From assembly GCF_003634935.1 (NCBI RefSeq), contig NZ_RBXO01000001.1, positions 3,807,501-3,871,500 of the forward strand: a DNA stretch of 64,000 nucleotides. The letters are read 5' to 3'. Shown here piece after piece: positions 52,726-61,686 of this stretch (position 1 is the stretch's first letter; each line of letters begins with the position of its first letter). Position numbers and translations under genes: made by a program. Below the pieces are notes generated by a model. The model was given only the letters and a program-made list of their open reading frames with translations. It was not told where the DNA came from and ran no database searches. The DNA comes from Saccharothrix australiensis. GTDB taxonomy: Bacteria; Actinomycetota; Actinomycetes; Mycobacteriales; Pseudonocardiaceae.

Positions 52726-53316
52726 CTACAGAGGACTGATGTCGAGGACGGGTTCCAGCGCGCCCAGCAGCGCACCGACGCACACGTCGCGCAACTCCGC
52801 ACGGGAGAAGGCGTCGTCGACCAGCCACTCGACGCACAGCGTCCGGACGAACACCAGCCACGCCATCGTCGCCGCCGAGACCACCTCGCGCACGTGCCCC
52901 TCCAGGCCGGCGGCGTCGAGCAGGCGTTGCCGCAGCACCGAGAACTCGTCGGCGATGACGGCCTGGATCACCGGGTCGCCCGCCAGCTCCCGGTTCGCGG
53001 CGAGCACCGCGTGGCGGTTGGCGGCGAAGTAGTCCAGGTGCGCCTCCAGCGCGGCGGTCAGCTGCTCGACCAGGGTGCCCGACCCGTCGAACTCCGACGC
53101 GGCCAGCAGCCCGGCCGCGGCCTGCCGGTAGATCGCCGCGAACAGGTCCCGCTTGGCGGGGAAGTACCGGTACAGCAGCGCGCGGGAGATCCCGGCCTGC
53201 TCGGCGACGTCCTCCATCAGCACCTGGTCGTACGGCTTGGCGGCGAACAGCCGCGCGCCCACGTCGATCAGCTCGGCCCGCCGCCGCGCGGGGTCGAGGC
53301 GGCGTCTGGCGGTCAT
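52726..53316 (-). CDS. TetR-family regulator of the adjacent DUF4345 gene
   Basis: The 196-residue repressor has HTH LIDVGARLFAAKPYDQVLME, then DVAEQAGISRALLYRYFPAKRDLF. The C-terminal helical domain (TLVEQLTAALEAHLDYFAAN) presumably binds a ligand. It is divergent from the DUF4345 gene across an 81-base gap with a perfect inverted repeat, the natural operator. The ATG at 53316 is chosen because upstream in-frame sequence is intergenic in character. Confidence 0.85.
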   Translation of the reverse strand: MTARRRLDPARRRAELIDVGARLFAAKPYDQVLMEDVAEQAGISRALLYRYFPAKRDLFAAIYRQAAAGLLAASEFDGSGTLVEQLTAALEAHLDYFAANRHAVLAANRELAGDPVIQAVIADEFSVLRQRLLDAAGLEGHVREVVSAATMAWLVFVRTLCVEWLVDDAFSRAELRDVCVGALLGALEPVLDISPL

Positions 53317-53331
53317 GGGGCCACAGCCTAC

Positions 53332-53391
53332 TTGACACGTGTTCACCAAGATCCGTAGCGTCCCCTTAGTAGTCACACGTCTACTAAGGGG
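53332..53391 (+). promoter_or_regulatory. Promoter and TetR operator of the DUF4345 gene
   Basis: TTGACA (53332-53337) is followed after 18 bases by TAGCGT (53356-53361). CCCCTTAGTAG (53362-53372) and CTACTAAGGGG (53381-53391) then form a perfect 11-bp inverted repeat with an 8-base spacer across the start site. ACACGTGT at 53335-53342 is a further palindrome. Binding at the repeat would block transcription. Confidence 0.7.
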
Positions 53392-53397
53392 GGTGCG

Positions 53398-53796
53398 ATG
53401 GCCGGGGTGCTCCGGTGGCTGGTGGCCGCGATGGGGGTCGCCTGCGTGGCGATCGGTCTGTTCCACCTGGGGTGGGGCATCGATTCCGTGCCGGGTGAAG
53501 GGGCGGCCGGCGCGACCGTCGACAGCCGTGAGCGGTTCTACAACGCGGTGTTCCTCGGCTACGGCCTGGCCTGGCTGTGGGCGGCGCGGCAGCGTCCGGT
53601 GCCCGCGACGGCGGTGCGGTGGCTGGCGGGGATCCTGCTGCTCGGCGGTGTCGGCCGGGTGCTGTCGATGGCGGTGCACGGGCAGCCGCACTGGTTCCAG
53701 GTGGTGCTCACCGCGACGGAGTTCGTCCTACCGGTGATCTACTTCCTACTGGCGAACGCCGACGAACGCCACCCCGCAACCACTCCACGCCAATAG
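53398..53796 (+). CDS. DUF4345-type small membrane protein
   Basis: The 132-residue protein has four hydrophobic helices (WLVAAMGVACVAIGLFHLGW, NAVFLGYGLAWLWAA, WLAGILLLGGVGRVLSMAV, VVLTATEFVLPVIYFLLA) and the family's FYNAVFLGYGLAW block. It has no known reaction. It sits directly behind the TetR operator, so it is induced by whatever the repressor senses. Confidence 0.8.
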   Translation: MAGVLRWLVAAMGVACVAIGLFHLGWGIDSVPGEGAAGATVDSRERFYNAVFLGYGLAWLWAARQRPVPATAVRWLAGILLLGGVGRVLSMAVHGQPHWFQVVLTATEFVLPVIYFLLANADERHPATTPRQ

Positions 53797-53848
53797 CCCA
53801 CAGCCCACGCCACACCCCCGCCCGTGCCCCCGCGCCCCCCGCGAGGCC

Positions 53849-54095
53849 GCGTCGGTGGTTCACGGCGCGGGTTCTGCCGATCACGCTTTTCGATCGGCAG
53901 AACCCGCCCCGTGTGCCGCCGACTCAAAGGCGGCCGAGCCGCCCGACGGAGGAGGGCAAATCCAACACAGTCGCGTCGGTGGTTCACGGCGCGAGTCCCG
54001 CCGATCACGCTTTTCGATCGGCGGGACTCGCCCCGTGTGCCGCCGACTAGAAGGCGGCCGAGCCGCCCGACGGAGTCGGGCCATTCAACACAGCA
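53849..54095. repeat. Tandem 124-bp duplication with two covarying hairpins
   Basis: Two copies (53849-53972 and 53973-about 54095) are nearly identical. Each has a 16-bp perfect stem with the same 9-base loop ACGCTTTTC: 53867-53882 with 53892-53907, and 53991-54006 with 54016-54031. The stems differ at three positions and all three are compensated on the other arm. The second copy includes the last codons and stop of the carboxypeptidase gene (minus strand), so its hairpin is probably that gene's terminator. The first copy is a duplicate of gene end plus hairpin. Confidence 0.8.
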
Positions 54096-55336
54096 TCTTC
54101 GTCCAGACCGCCGATGTTCGGCCCGCGCGGGGGGATCCGGTCGTAGTCGGCCGGCGAGAGCCGGTGCACCTGGCCGCTGGCGATGCTGGACAGCATCCCG
54201 TCGAGTCCGATGTAGACGCTCCGCGTCAGGGTGGCGCGGTGCTGCTGCCCCAGGGTCTGGGTCTGCCCGCGGACCTCGAACAGCACCGCGCCGCTGCCGT
54301 TGAGCGCGAAGGAGCCGAGACCGGTGCCCGGCAGGTTGATGTCCTGCGGGTACAGCGTGACGTTGCCGAACACCGGCCGGTTGGCCGCCGCGGCCTGCAA
54401 CGCGTTGTGCACCGCGACGTTCAACCGCTTCGAGTAGTTCAGGTCGTACTTGCCCGCGTACTTCGCGAGGCCCGGCGTGGCCGCCGGGTCGTCGACGAAC
54501 TTGCCCGAGATGGACAGCGTGACGAACTCGTCGTGGTCGTCGGGCATGACGTAGCACGCGCCCTGGTGGTGCAGGTCGACGTAGGTGTCGACCTTGCCGA
54601 ACTCGGCGGTGAGCCCGCGGTAGACGTCCCGGACGATGCGCGTCTCCGGTGAGATGAACCAGCCGGGCTGCGCCGAGGTGCCGGGGAAGTCCTCCTTGCG
54701 CGGCAGGTAGTCCAGGTCCGGGTTGTAGTCGCGGTTGATGTCGAATCCGGGCCGGGCGGCGTAGTCGTCACCCTGGATCGACCCGGTGTAGTAGTTCCAC
54801 GCCGGCCGGCTGCCCCGCAGCTGGGGGAACCGCGCGGTCACCTCCTGCCAGGTCATGTCGTTGCCGCGGCGGTCCAGTTCGGCGCCGTCGGGGTTCATCT
54901 TGGGTATGGCCACGATGGTCAGCTCGCTGCGCCAGCGCCTGGCCTTGGCGCTGTCGCTGGTGCCGACCCAGTCGAGCAGGGACAGCAACGCGTCCGTGCC
55001 GGTCTTCTCGTTGCCGTGGATCTCGCTGGTCAGCAGTACCGCCTTGCGGCCGGTGCCGACCCTGGCCGACCAGATGTCGCGGCCGCGGTTGCTCCGGCCG
55101 AGCAGGTCCACCTGGACCTTGCCCCCGCTGACCCGTTCGATGCGGTCCAGTTCGACACCCAGCTCGCGGTGGTCGGTGAACTGGTTGATCGGCAGCTCGC
55201 GGGGTGTCTCGCTGCACGTGGCGGCGAGCATGACCGGGTCCTGCGGTTCGGGCGCGGCGTGCGCCGGCGTCGCGGTGCCGAGCAGGACGAGGGCGCTGAA
55301 CGCCACCAGGGCGGTGGGTCGTCTGCGTACGGGCAT
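54047..55336 (-). CDS. Secreted M14 zinc carboxypeptidase
   Basis: The 429-residue enzyme has a Sec signal (RRRPTALVAFSALVLLGTAT, cleavage near AHA-AP). Its zinc ligands are HGNEKTG (His, Glu) and, further on, YVDLHHQGACY (His). NRDYNPD and the C-terminal LFEVRGQT supply substrate-binding and catalytic Glu. It releases C-terminal residues from extracellular peptides. CGAGGAGC precedes the ATG. Its last codons (TPSGGSAAF) lie in the duplicated 124-bp unit. Confidence 0.9.
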   Translation of the reverse strand: MPVRRRPTALVAFSALVLLGTATPAHAAPEPQDPVMLAATCSETPRELPINQFTDHRELGVELDRIERVSGGKVQVDLLGRSNRGRDIWSARVGTGRKAVLLTSEIHGNEKTGTDALLSLLDWVGTSDSAKARRWRSELTIVAIPKMNPDGAELDRRGNDMTWQEVTARFPQLRGSRPAWNYYTGSIQGDDYAARPGFDINRDYNPDLDYLPRKEDFPGTSAQPGWFISPETRIVRDVYRGLTAEFGKVDTYVDLHHQGACYVMPDDHDEFVTLSISGKFVDDPAATPGLAKYAGKYDLNYSKRLNVAVHNALQAAAANRPVFGNVTLYPQDINLPGTGLGSFALNGSGAVLFEVRGQTQTLGQQHRATLTRSVYIGLDGMLSSIASGQVHRLSPADYDRIPPRGPNIGGLDEDAVLNGPTPSGGSAAF

Positions 55337-55495
55337 GTACGGCTCCTCGCAGATATGACGGACGTCACAGGAAGTCGATACTACTTAGTTGCGGCAACAA
55401 AGGGAAAGGGATTCGACCCCGGTGGGCACGACCGCGCCAGGGCGGGAGCCGGTGCGGGAAGGCCCGGCGCCGGCCGCGCGTCGCGGACCCGGCCG

Positions 55496-58264
55496 TCACC
55501 GATTGGTGTACGAGAAGCGGCGGACGTGGGGCGTCCACGTCCGGAAGGCCGTCAGGTCGGGCAGGGTGACCTTGCGGGTGATCGGCTGGAGGCCCTGGTA
55601 CAGGCGCAGCCACGAGTCGGCCTCGGCGGCCGTCACGGCCCCGGTGACCGGCGAGCGGCCTTCGCGGGGGAACAGGTCGGCCACGAAGGTCGACCAGGAC
55701 TCGGCGGGGTCGCGGTGGATCAGGCCGCCGCGGGTGCCGCTGCCCCTGGGCGCGCCGAGCACGGCCGGTGCGAGGGCGGGCGCGCCGGCGACGACGCCGA
55801 GCAGGACCACGACCGCCTGGAACTCGCCGGGGCGGTCCTCGTCGCCGAGGAAGCGGGCCGCCGCGCTGAGGTCCCGCGTGGCCCGGATCATGCGGTAGAC
55901 GTTGAACAGCCGCTTCGCCGCCCTCGGCGTGTCGACGAGGGGCTCCAGCGCGTCCAGGAAGTCGAGTTCGCCCGGCGTCAGCGGACGGGCGGGCGCCGGT
56001 CGGCCGAGGTCCGCCAGCGGTGCGCCGGGTTCGATGGTCAGGTCGGCGGCGTGGTGGTGGCGGCGCGCCTCGGCGGTCGGCGGCTCGGTGGTCGGCGGCT
56101 CGGTGGTCGGCGGCCGTTCGGCGTCGGTCATCGAGCGCAGCACCGAGCCGAGGCTGCCCGCGCCCATGCGTGGCAGGGCGAACGGGATGTTGATGATCTT
56201 CTCCAGGTAGTCCTCCGGCGGGATGGCCGGCGGCGCGGAGGCGTCGGCGTGGTCCAGGAGCCCGGTGTAGTGGGCGCGCACGGACCCGAGCAGCCAGCGC
56301 GGGTCCACGCCCACGACCACCACGAAGAGGTCCAGGGCCAGCAGCAGGTGGACGGCCTCCAGCACCTGCACCACCTGCGCGGGCTCGCAGCGGTCCAGGT
56401 CGTCGATGTGCAGGACGACGCGGTCGACGGGTCGGCGGTCCGGGTCGGCGTCGGGGTTGGCACGCCAGTGCGCCAGCAGGGCCACCAGGTGCTCGAAGTC
56501 CTCGCGCAACGCGGAGATCACGCCGGGGCGCGGCGCGCGGGCGTCGCCGTGCGCGCGCAGGAACGCGGACATGCGGCGGGACGGGTCCGCCTCGGCCGAC
56601 GCCCGGCCCGGCGCGCCGCCGCGGGCGACGGCCCGGTCGAGGCGCGCCCTGGCCACGAGGTGGGCCGCTTCGGCTTCGCGCAGCACCGCGACGGCGTCGG
56701 CCACGCGCCCGCCGGCGCGGTCCACGCGGGTGCGCGGGTCGTCCGCCAGGTGCTCGCCGCCCGGTCCGGCGGCCCGGTTCGCGCGGGTGCGCGGGTCGTC
56801 GGCCGCCCGCGCGCCACCCGGTCCGCCGCTCCGGTCCGCGCCGGTGCGCAGGTCGTCGGCCAACGCACGCAGGTCGTCCACGCCGGCGCGGGCCCTCAGG
56901 AGCAGGCCACCGCCGACGACGCCGAGTCCCGCGCCCACCAGCGCACCCAGCCAGGACACGAGGGGCGCGGCCACCGCGGTCGCGGCGCAGGCGCACAGCA
57001 CCGCGGCGGCGGTGACCAGGGCGGCCTGCCCGGCGCGGTGCGCCGGAAGGCCCCGCACGGTGTCCGCGTCGGGCCGGAGGCCGCGCAGCTCGCGGGACAG
57101 CAGGCGGGCCCGCGCCACGTCGTCGGTGACGCCGACGCGCCGCCCGGCCCTCTCCAGCCGGCGCGCCGCGGGGGAGGAGCGCAGCGCCGCCACCAGGTCG
57201 CGGGTCCGGGCGACGTGCTCGCCGTCGGTCCGGTCGACCTCCGCCTTGAGCCGCGCGACCTCCCGCGCGTGGTCGTCCAGCCCGGCGCGCTCGCCCACCT
57301 TCCCCGCCAGCACGCGCTGGAGCTCGCTGCGCTGCGGCTCCGGTCCCCGGTCGGGCTCGGCCAGCGCCCGGAAGATCACCTCGGCGAGGCTCACCCACAG
57401 GTCGGTGTCGACGTAGTGCCACGCGTTGAAGCCGATCTGCACCACGCGGTGGCAGTACTCCGGGGAGCCCGAGCCCGCCAGCTCGTCGACCCGGCCGCGC
57501 AGCATCCCCATGAAGAAGCTCTTGCCCGAACCCCACTCGCCGAACACGCCGATGGACAGCGGCGTCGGCGTCGCCCGCTGCGCGATCACGGTGGCGAGCA
57601 TCGACACGTACGTGCCGACGCCCAGCCGGTCCCGCTCCAGGGGTATCGGCGCGGAGGGCACCAGGTCGCTGGTCACGCCGCCCGCGAGGTCGACGTCCGG
57701 CGCCGCCGCCCGGTCGGCCGGTGTCGTGACGTCCGGCCGGTCCCAGTGGGTCGCGATCAGGTCGGGCAGGTCGGGGTTCATGCCGACGAACACGACCAGC
57801 TCCAGCGTGCGCGCCGACCGCAGGGCGGCCACGACGGCGGGCACGGCGACCGCCGCCGCCGTGCCGTGCGGGATGCCCAGCGCGCCCGTGGCCAGCAGCG
57901 GCAGGGCGAGGCTCGTCGCGCCGGCGCGGTCCGCCGCCGCCACCGCCGACCGGGTCGCCACGCCGACCGAGACCGGGTCGACCCCGCCCGAGGCGCCGTG
58001 CGGCGACGCCAGCACGACGTGCCGCAGCGGCGCGTCCGGGTCGAGCTGGACGATCCTCGGCCGGGACGCCGGGATGCTCGCCAGGTCGACGCGCGCCGTC
58101 CGGAAGCTCGGCACGTGCCGGTGCAGCGCCGCGCCGAGGAGGCCGAGCTGCCCGCCGACGGGCACGACCAGCGCGTCCACCCCGAGCCGCCACGGCTCGT
58201 CGGTCACGGCCACCGCCACCGTGACCCGGCCGACCGCGCCGACGTTCGACACCACCGCGCCCAA
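55496..58264 (-). CDS. Macro-domain/KAP P-loop NTPase fusion
   Basis: The protein has 922 residues. Residues 1-170 resemble a macro domain (ADP-ribose binding fold; VVLASPHGASGGVDPV, SLALPLLATGALGIPHGTAA). Residues about 210-900 form a KAP NTPase with Walker A GVFGEWGSGKSFFMG, Walker B VVLHIDDLDRCEPAQVVQVL and VVVGVDPRWLLGSVRAHYTG. A pair of hydrophobic helices (AALVTAAAVLCACAATAVAA, WLGALVGAGLGVVGGGLLL) interrupts the NTPase, so it is probably membrane-anchored. TTG start eight bases after GGAGG. KAP proteins are linked to phage exclusion; a defence role is suspected. It stands alone. Confidence 0.78.
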   Translation of the reverse strand: MGAVVSNVGAVGRVTVAVAVTDEPWRLGVDALVVPVGGQLGLLGAALHRHVPSFRTARVDLASIPASRPRIVQLDPDAPLRHVVLASPHGASGGVDPVSVGVATRSAVAAADRAGATSLALPLLATGALGIPHGTAAAVAVPAVVAALRSARTLELVVFVGMNPDLPDLIATHWDRPDVTTPADRAAAPDVDLAGGVTSDLVPSAPIPLERDRLGVGTYVSMLATVIAQRATPTPLSIGVFGEWGSGKSFFMGMLRGRVDELAGSGSPEYCHRVVQIGFNAWHYVDTDLWVSLAEVIFRALAEPDRGPEPQRSELQRVLAGKVGERAGLDDHAREVARLKAEVDRTDGEHVARTRDLVAALRSSPAARRLERAGRRVGVTDDVARARLLSRELRGLRPDADTVRGLPAHRAGQAALVTAAAVLCACAATAVAAPLVSWLGALVGAGLGVVGGGLLLRARAGVDDLRALADDLRTGADRSGGPGGARAADDPRTRANRAAGPGGEHLADDPRTRVDRAGGRVADAVAVLREAEAAHLVARARLDRAVARGGAPGRASAEADPSRRMSAFLRAHGDARAPRPGVISALREDFEHLVALLAHWRANPDADPDRRPVDRVVLHIDDLDRCEPAQVVQVLEAVHLLLALDLFVVVVGVDPRWLLGSVRAHYTGLLDHADASAPPAIPPEDYLEKIINIPFALPRMGAGSLGSVLRSMTDAERPPTTEPPTTEPPTAEARRHHHAADLTIEPGAPLADLGRPAPARPLTPGELDFLDALEPLVDTPRAAKRLFNVYRMIRATRDLSAAARFLGDEDRPGEFQAVVVLLGVVAGAPALAPAVLGAPRGSGTRGGLIHRDPAESWSTFVADLFPREGRSPVTGAVTAAEADSWLRLYQGLQPITRKVTLPDLTAFRTWTPHVRRFSYTNR

Positions 58265-58506
58265 CCCACCGACCTCCGCACCGATGACACGAACAGCGGG
58301 GCCGACCGTACCGAGTCGATCACGCCCGGGTACGGCGGATGGCGGAACGCCCGCGCCGCCGGGGCGTTCGCCCCGTCACCTTCAGGAGCTTGCGGTGACC
58401 GGCACCGATCCCCTCAACGCGTCGGTTCGGACCCCGCCCGCGTCCGGTGAGGACTGTCGAGGAGGTGGTGACCGATCGAGTGCCACGGCAACCCCGGCAA
58501 GCAGTG
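58265..58506. other. Intergenic region with a small hairpin
   Basis: GAACGCCC (58345-58352) and GGGCGTTC (58362-58369) form an 8-bp stem. No gene was seen. It lies upstream of the KAP gene (-) and downstream of the SARP gene (-). Confidence 0.4.
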
Positions 58507-58612
58507 GTCCAGGCACCCGCCGCCCGTCCAGGCACCCGCCGCGCGTCCAGGCACCCTCCACGCGTCCAGGCACCGCCGCTCGTCCAGGCACCGCCGCCCG
58601 TCCGGGCTCAGC
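58507..58612. repeat. Tandem 18-19-bp repeat, five full units
   Basis: Units of GTCCAGGCACCCGCCGCCC start at 58507, 58526, 58545, 58564 and 58582, with a decayed unit after 58600. It abuts the stop codon of the SARP gene (58608-58610, minus strand). Differences between units are one to three bases. No function is evident. Confidence 0.75.
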
Positions 58613-61406
58613 GGCCCTCGTCGGCGGCGCCACCGGCGTCGAGGTCGTCGAGCTGCCGCTGGACGCGTCGGGCCTCCGCCTCGCGGCCCTGGCCCCGGTA
58701 CAGCGCCAGCGCTTCCCGCCACACCGCGCGCGCCTCGTCGCGCCGGCCGAGGGCGGCGTGCGGGTGGCCGGAGTTGTCCAGGGTCTCGGCGACCTGGAAC
58801 GCGTGGCCGAGCGCGCGGTACCGGTCGATCGCCCGGCGGTACTGCCGGACGGCCTCCTCGTGCCGCCCGCTCCGGTGCTCGGTCAGGCCCAGGGTGTCCA
58901 GGGTGTCCGCCTCGCCGAGCGGGTCCCGGTGGTCCCGGTACCGGTCGAGGGCGGCCAGGCAGTGCTCGCGGGCGGTGTCGTGGTCGCCGGTGCGCGTCGC
59001 GTACCAGGCCACGGCGTTGAGGGCGCGGGCGTCCCACACCGGGTTGCCGAAGGCGAGGTTCAGCTCCAGGGACCGCCGCGCGTGGTCGAGCGCCCGGTGG
59101 TCGTCACCGCGCTGCGCCCACGCCTCCGCCAGCGCGTGGTGGTTGTGGGCCTGGTGGAGGGTGTCGTGGTGCTGCTCGGACAGCGCGAGCGCCCGGTGCA
59201 GGTGCGCGATGGCCTCCTCGTGCCTGCCCAGGGAGGAGCATGCGCCGCCGATGTTGCGGTGGGCCTGGATGTGGGGCCCGTGGTCCGGCAGGTGCTCGGC
59301 GGCCTCCAGCGCGGCCTGCCACACGGCCAAGCTGTCGTGGAAGCGCCGCCACCGCAGGTGGAAGCCGGTCAGCGCGCGGGCGAAGTGCCAGGCGGTGTGG
59401 TGGCGGCCGAGGTCGGCGGCGGTGCGCTGGGCGGTGAGCAGGTGCGGGTGCTCGGCGTCCACCCAGGCCAGGGCGGCGCGCTGGTCGGGCAGCGGGTGCG
59501 GGTGGACGCCCGCCGCGGGCGGCTCCGGTGGGATCAGCGGCGTGTGCGGGTCGAAGACGCGGTCGGCGGCGTGGGCGGTGTGCAGGTAGAAGTCGACCAC
59601 CCGGCCCAGTGCCGCGTGGCGGACCGGTTCCGGCACGTGGGCGTGGGTGGCGGCGTAGGCGCGGACCAGGTCGTGCATGGCGTACCGGCCACCGGGGGTG
59701 CGTTCGAGCAGCGAGGCGTCGACCAGGGTGCGCAGCACGGCGCGGGTCTCCCGCTCGGGCAGGCCGGTGAGGCTGGTCGCGGCGGGCAGGCCGATGTCGG
59801 GTCCGGGCGCGCTGCCCAGCAGCGCGAAGGCGGTGCGCTGCGGCTCGGTGAGCCGGCGCAGGGACCAGGACAGCACGGCGGGCAGGCTCGCGGTGGGGTC
59901 GTCGGCGTCGAGGGCGTCCAGGCCCGACTCGCGCAGTTCGGCGACCGCCTCGGCCGGCGAGAGGTGGTGGCGCACGCGCGCGGCGATCAGCCCGAGGGCG
60001 AGCGGGAACCCGCCGCACAGCGCGACCAGCTCGGCGAGCGCGGGCTCGTCGTCGTCGGCGCGGTCGGGGCCCAGGGTGGCGTCGAGCAGGCGGCGGCCCT
60101 CGTCGTCGGTCAGCACGCCGAGGGACAGGGGCTGCGCGCCGTGCCGGGCGACCAGCGCGGGCAGCCGGTTCCGGCTGGTGACCAGCACGGTGCACGAGGG
60201 GCTGCCGGGCAGCAGCGGCACGACCTGGTCCGGGGTGGCGGCGTTGTCCAGCACGATGAGCATCCGCCGCTCGGCGACCAGGCTGCGGTACAGCGCGGCG
60301 CGGGCGTCCAGGTCGTGGGGCACGCGGTCGGGGGAGACGCCGAGCGCGTCGAGGAAGCCGCGCAACGCGGCCTCCGGCGCGGTCGGCGTGCCGGAGGGGC
60401 TGAAGCCGCGCAGGTCCGTGAACAGCTGCCCGTCGGGGAACCGGTCCAGGTGGTGGTGCGCCCAGTGCAGCGCGAGCCAGGTCTTGCCGATGCCGCCCGT
60501 CCCGGCCAGCGCCGAGATCACCACCGTCGTCCCGTCGCCGGGGTGCTCCAGCGCCGCGGTCAGCGCCGCGGACTCGTCGGCCCGGCCGGTGAACGGGCGG
60601 GGCGGTGCGGGCAGCTGGCGCGGCACGACCGGCGTCGCCGCCGCGGTGGCGACCGGCCCGAGTGGTGCGGCCAGCTCCGGGTCGGCGGCGAGGATGCGCG
60701 CGTGCAACCGCTGCAACGCGGGACCGGGGTCGGCGCCCAGCTCCTCCACCAGCAGCTCGCGCACCCGTCGGTAGTGCTCCAGCGCGTCGGCCTGCCGACC
60801 GCTGCGGTACCACGCCAGCATCAGCTGCCCGGCCGTCCGCTCGTCCAGCGGGTGCCGCCGCGCCCGTTCGACCAGGCCGGGCAACAGCTCGGCGTGCCGG
60901 CCGAGGCGCAGCGCGACGTCCGCGTGGTCCGACTCGGCGGCTTGGCGCTCGCCCTCCGCGGCGGCGCGCACCCCGACCGCCCACGGGGTGTCCAGCTCCG
61001 GCAGCGGCTCACCCCGCCACAGGCTCGCCGCCTGCTCGAACAGGCCCGCCGCGCGCTCGTCGTCCGCCATCCGGGCCGTGGCGACCAGGTCGCGGAACTG
61101 GTGCAGGTCCACCGTCAGCTCGTCCACGGTCAGCCGGTAGCCGCCGGGCCCGCGGGCGAACCGCACGCCCTCCACCCCGGCCAGCGCCGCGCGCAGGCCG
61201 GACAGGTAGGTGTAGAGCGAGTTGCGGGCACGGGCGGGCACGTCCTCACCCCAGACGCCCGCGAGCAGCCGGTCCACCGGGACCAGGCGGTCCGCCTCGA
61301 CCAGCAGCACCGCCAGCACCGCGCGCTGCTTGGCGGTGCCCAGGTCCACCGGCACGCCCTCGACCTCGGCCTCGATGCCGCCCAGCAACCGGAACCACAC
61401 CGCCAT
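58608..61406 (-). CDS. AfsR-type SARP regulator (winged helix, BTAD, NB-ARC, TPR)
   Basis: The 932-residue protein has an OmpR-like DNA-binding domain at residues 1-95 (LGTAKQRAVLAVLLVEADRL), a BTAD at about 97-245 (LHQFRDLVATARMADDERAA, LEHYRRVRELLVEELG) and an NB-ARC ATPase with GTGGIGKTWLALHWAH and RMLIVLDNAATPDQVVPLLP. TPR repeats fill about 680-915. Such proteins activate secondary-metabolite or development genes after ATP-dependent oligomerisation. A paralogue lies 280 bases upstream on the same strand. The target cluster is unknown. Confidence 0.92.
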   Translation of the reverse strand: MAVWFRLLGGIEAEVEGVPVDLGTAKQRAVLAVLLVEADRLVPVDRLLAGVWGEDVPARARNSLYTYLSGLRAALAGVEGVRFARGPGGYRLTVDELTVDLHQFRDLVATARMADDERAAGLFEQAASLWRGEPLPELDTPWAVGVRAAAEGERQAAESDHADVALRLGRHAELLPGLVERARRHPLDERTAGQLMLAWYRSGRQADALEHYRRVRELLVEELGADPGPALQRLHARILAADPELAAPLGPVATAAATPVVPRQLPAPPRPFTGRADESAALTAALEHPGDGTTVVISALAGTGGIGKTWLALHWAHHHLDRFPDGQLFTDLRGFSPSGTPTAPEAALRGFLDALGVSPDRVPHDLDARAALYRSLVAERRMLIVLDNAATPDQVVPLLPGSPSCTVLVTSRNRLPALVARHGAQPLSLGVLTDDEGRRLLDATLGPDRADDDEPALAELVALCGGFPLALGLIAARVRHHLSPAEAVAELRESGLDALDADDPTASLPAVLSWSLRRLTEPQRTAFALLGSAPGPDIGLPAATSLTGLPERETRAVLRTLVDASLLERTPGGRYAMHDLVRAYAATHAHVPEPVRHAALGRVVDFYLHTAHAADRVFDPHTPLIPPEPPAAGVHPHPLPDQRAALAWVDAEHPHLLTAQRTAADLGRHHTAWHFARALTGFHLRWRRFHDSLAVWQAALEAAEHLPDHGPHIQAHRNIGGACSSLGRHEEAIAHLHRALALSEQHHDTLHQAHNHHALAEAWAQRGDDHRALDHARRSLELNLAFGNPVWDARALNAVAWYATRTGDHDTAREHCLAALDRYRDHRDPLGEADTLDTLGLTEHRSGRHEEAVRQYRRAIDRYRALGHAFQVAETLDNSGHPHAALGRRDEARAVWREALALYRGQGREAEARRVQRQLDDLDAGGAADEGR

Positions 61407-61443
61407 CGACCCACCCCCTGTCCCACGTCCGCTGCCCCGCGCC

Positions 61444-61473
61444 GGGATACCAGAGTGTGATCAGGTTGTCACA
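61444..61473 (-). promoter_or_regulatory. Putative promoter and operator of the SARP gene
   Basis: On the minus strand GTGACA (61472-61467) and TATCCC (61449-61444) are spaced by 17 bases. TGTGA (61456-61460) and TCACA (61469-61473) make an inverted repeat overlapping the -35 and spacer, suggesting a dimeric regulator. The -10 is poor, so confidence is limited. Confidence 0.4.
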
Positions 61474-61686
61474 TGACGGCGACGCGGTGTGCCGCGGTCC
61501 GGTCGGTCGACGGGGCCGCCGAGCGCCACCGCCGGGCCTCATGCGACGAACCCTCATCGGATCACGTTGCCGCGAGCAGCGCTCCGCGACGACTGACCGT
61601 CCATTCAGGACACTCGACCTGCGGTGGTCGTCGTACCACCGCGCCCACCGGGGATCGGGTGCGCCGCACCCGCGTCGACGAGGTGC

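Noticed and set aside
58507-58612. Regular repeats as a CRISPR array.
   Set aside because: Units are 18-19 bp back to back with no spacers and no cas genes in the window; they are minisatellites. The same holds for 10317-10428, 26663-26710 and 47974-48037.
61456-61473. TGTGA-N8-TCACA as a CRP site.
   Set aside because: The classical site has a six-base spacer; here it is eight. It is kept only as a possible operator overlapping the SARP promoter.
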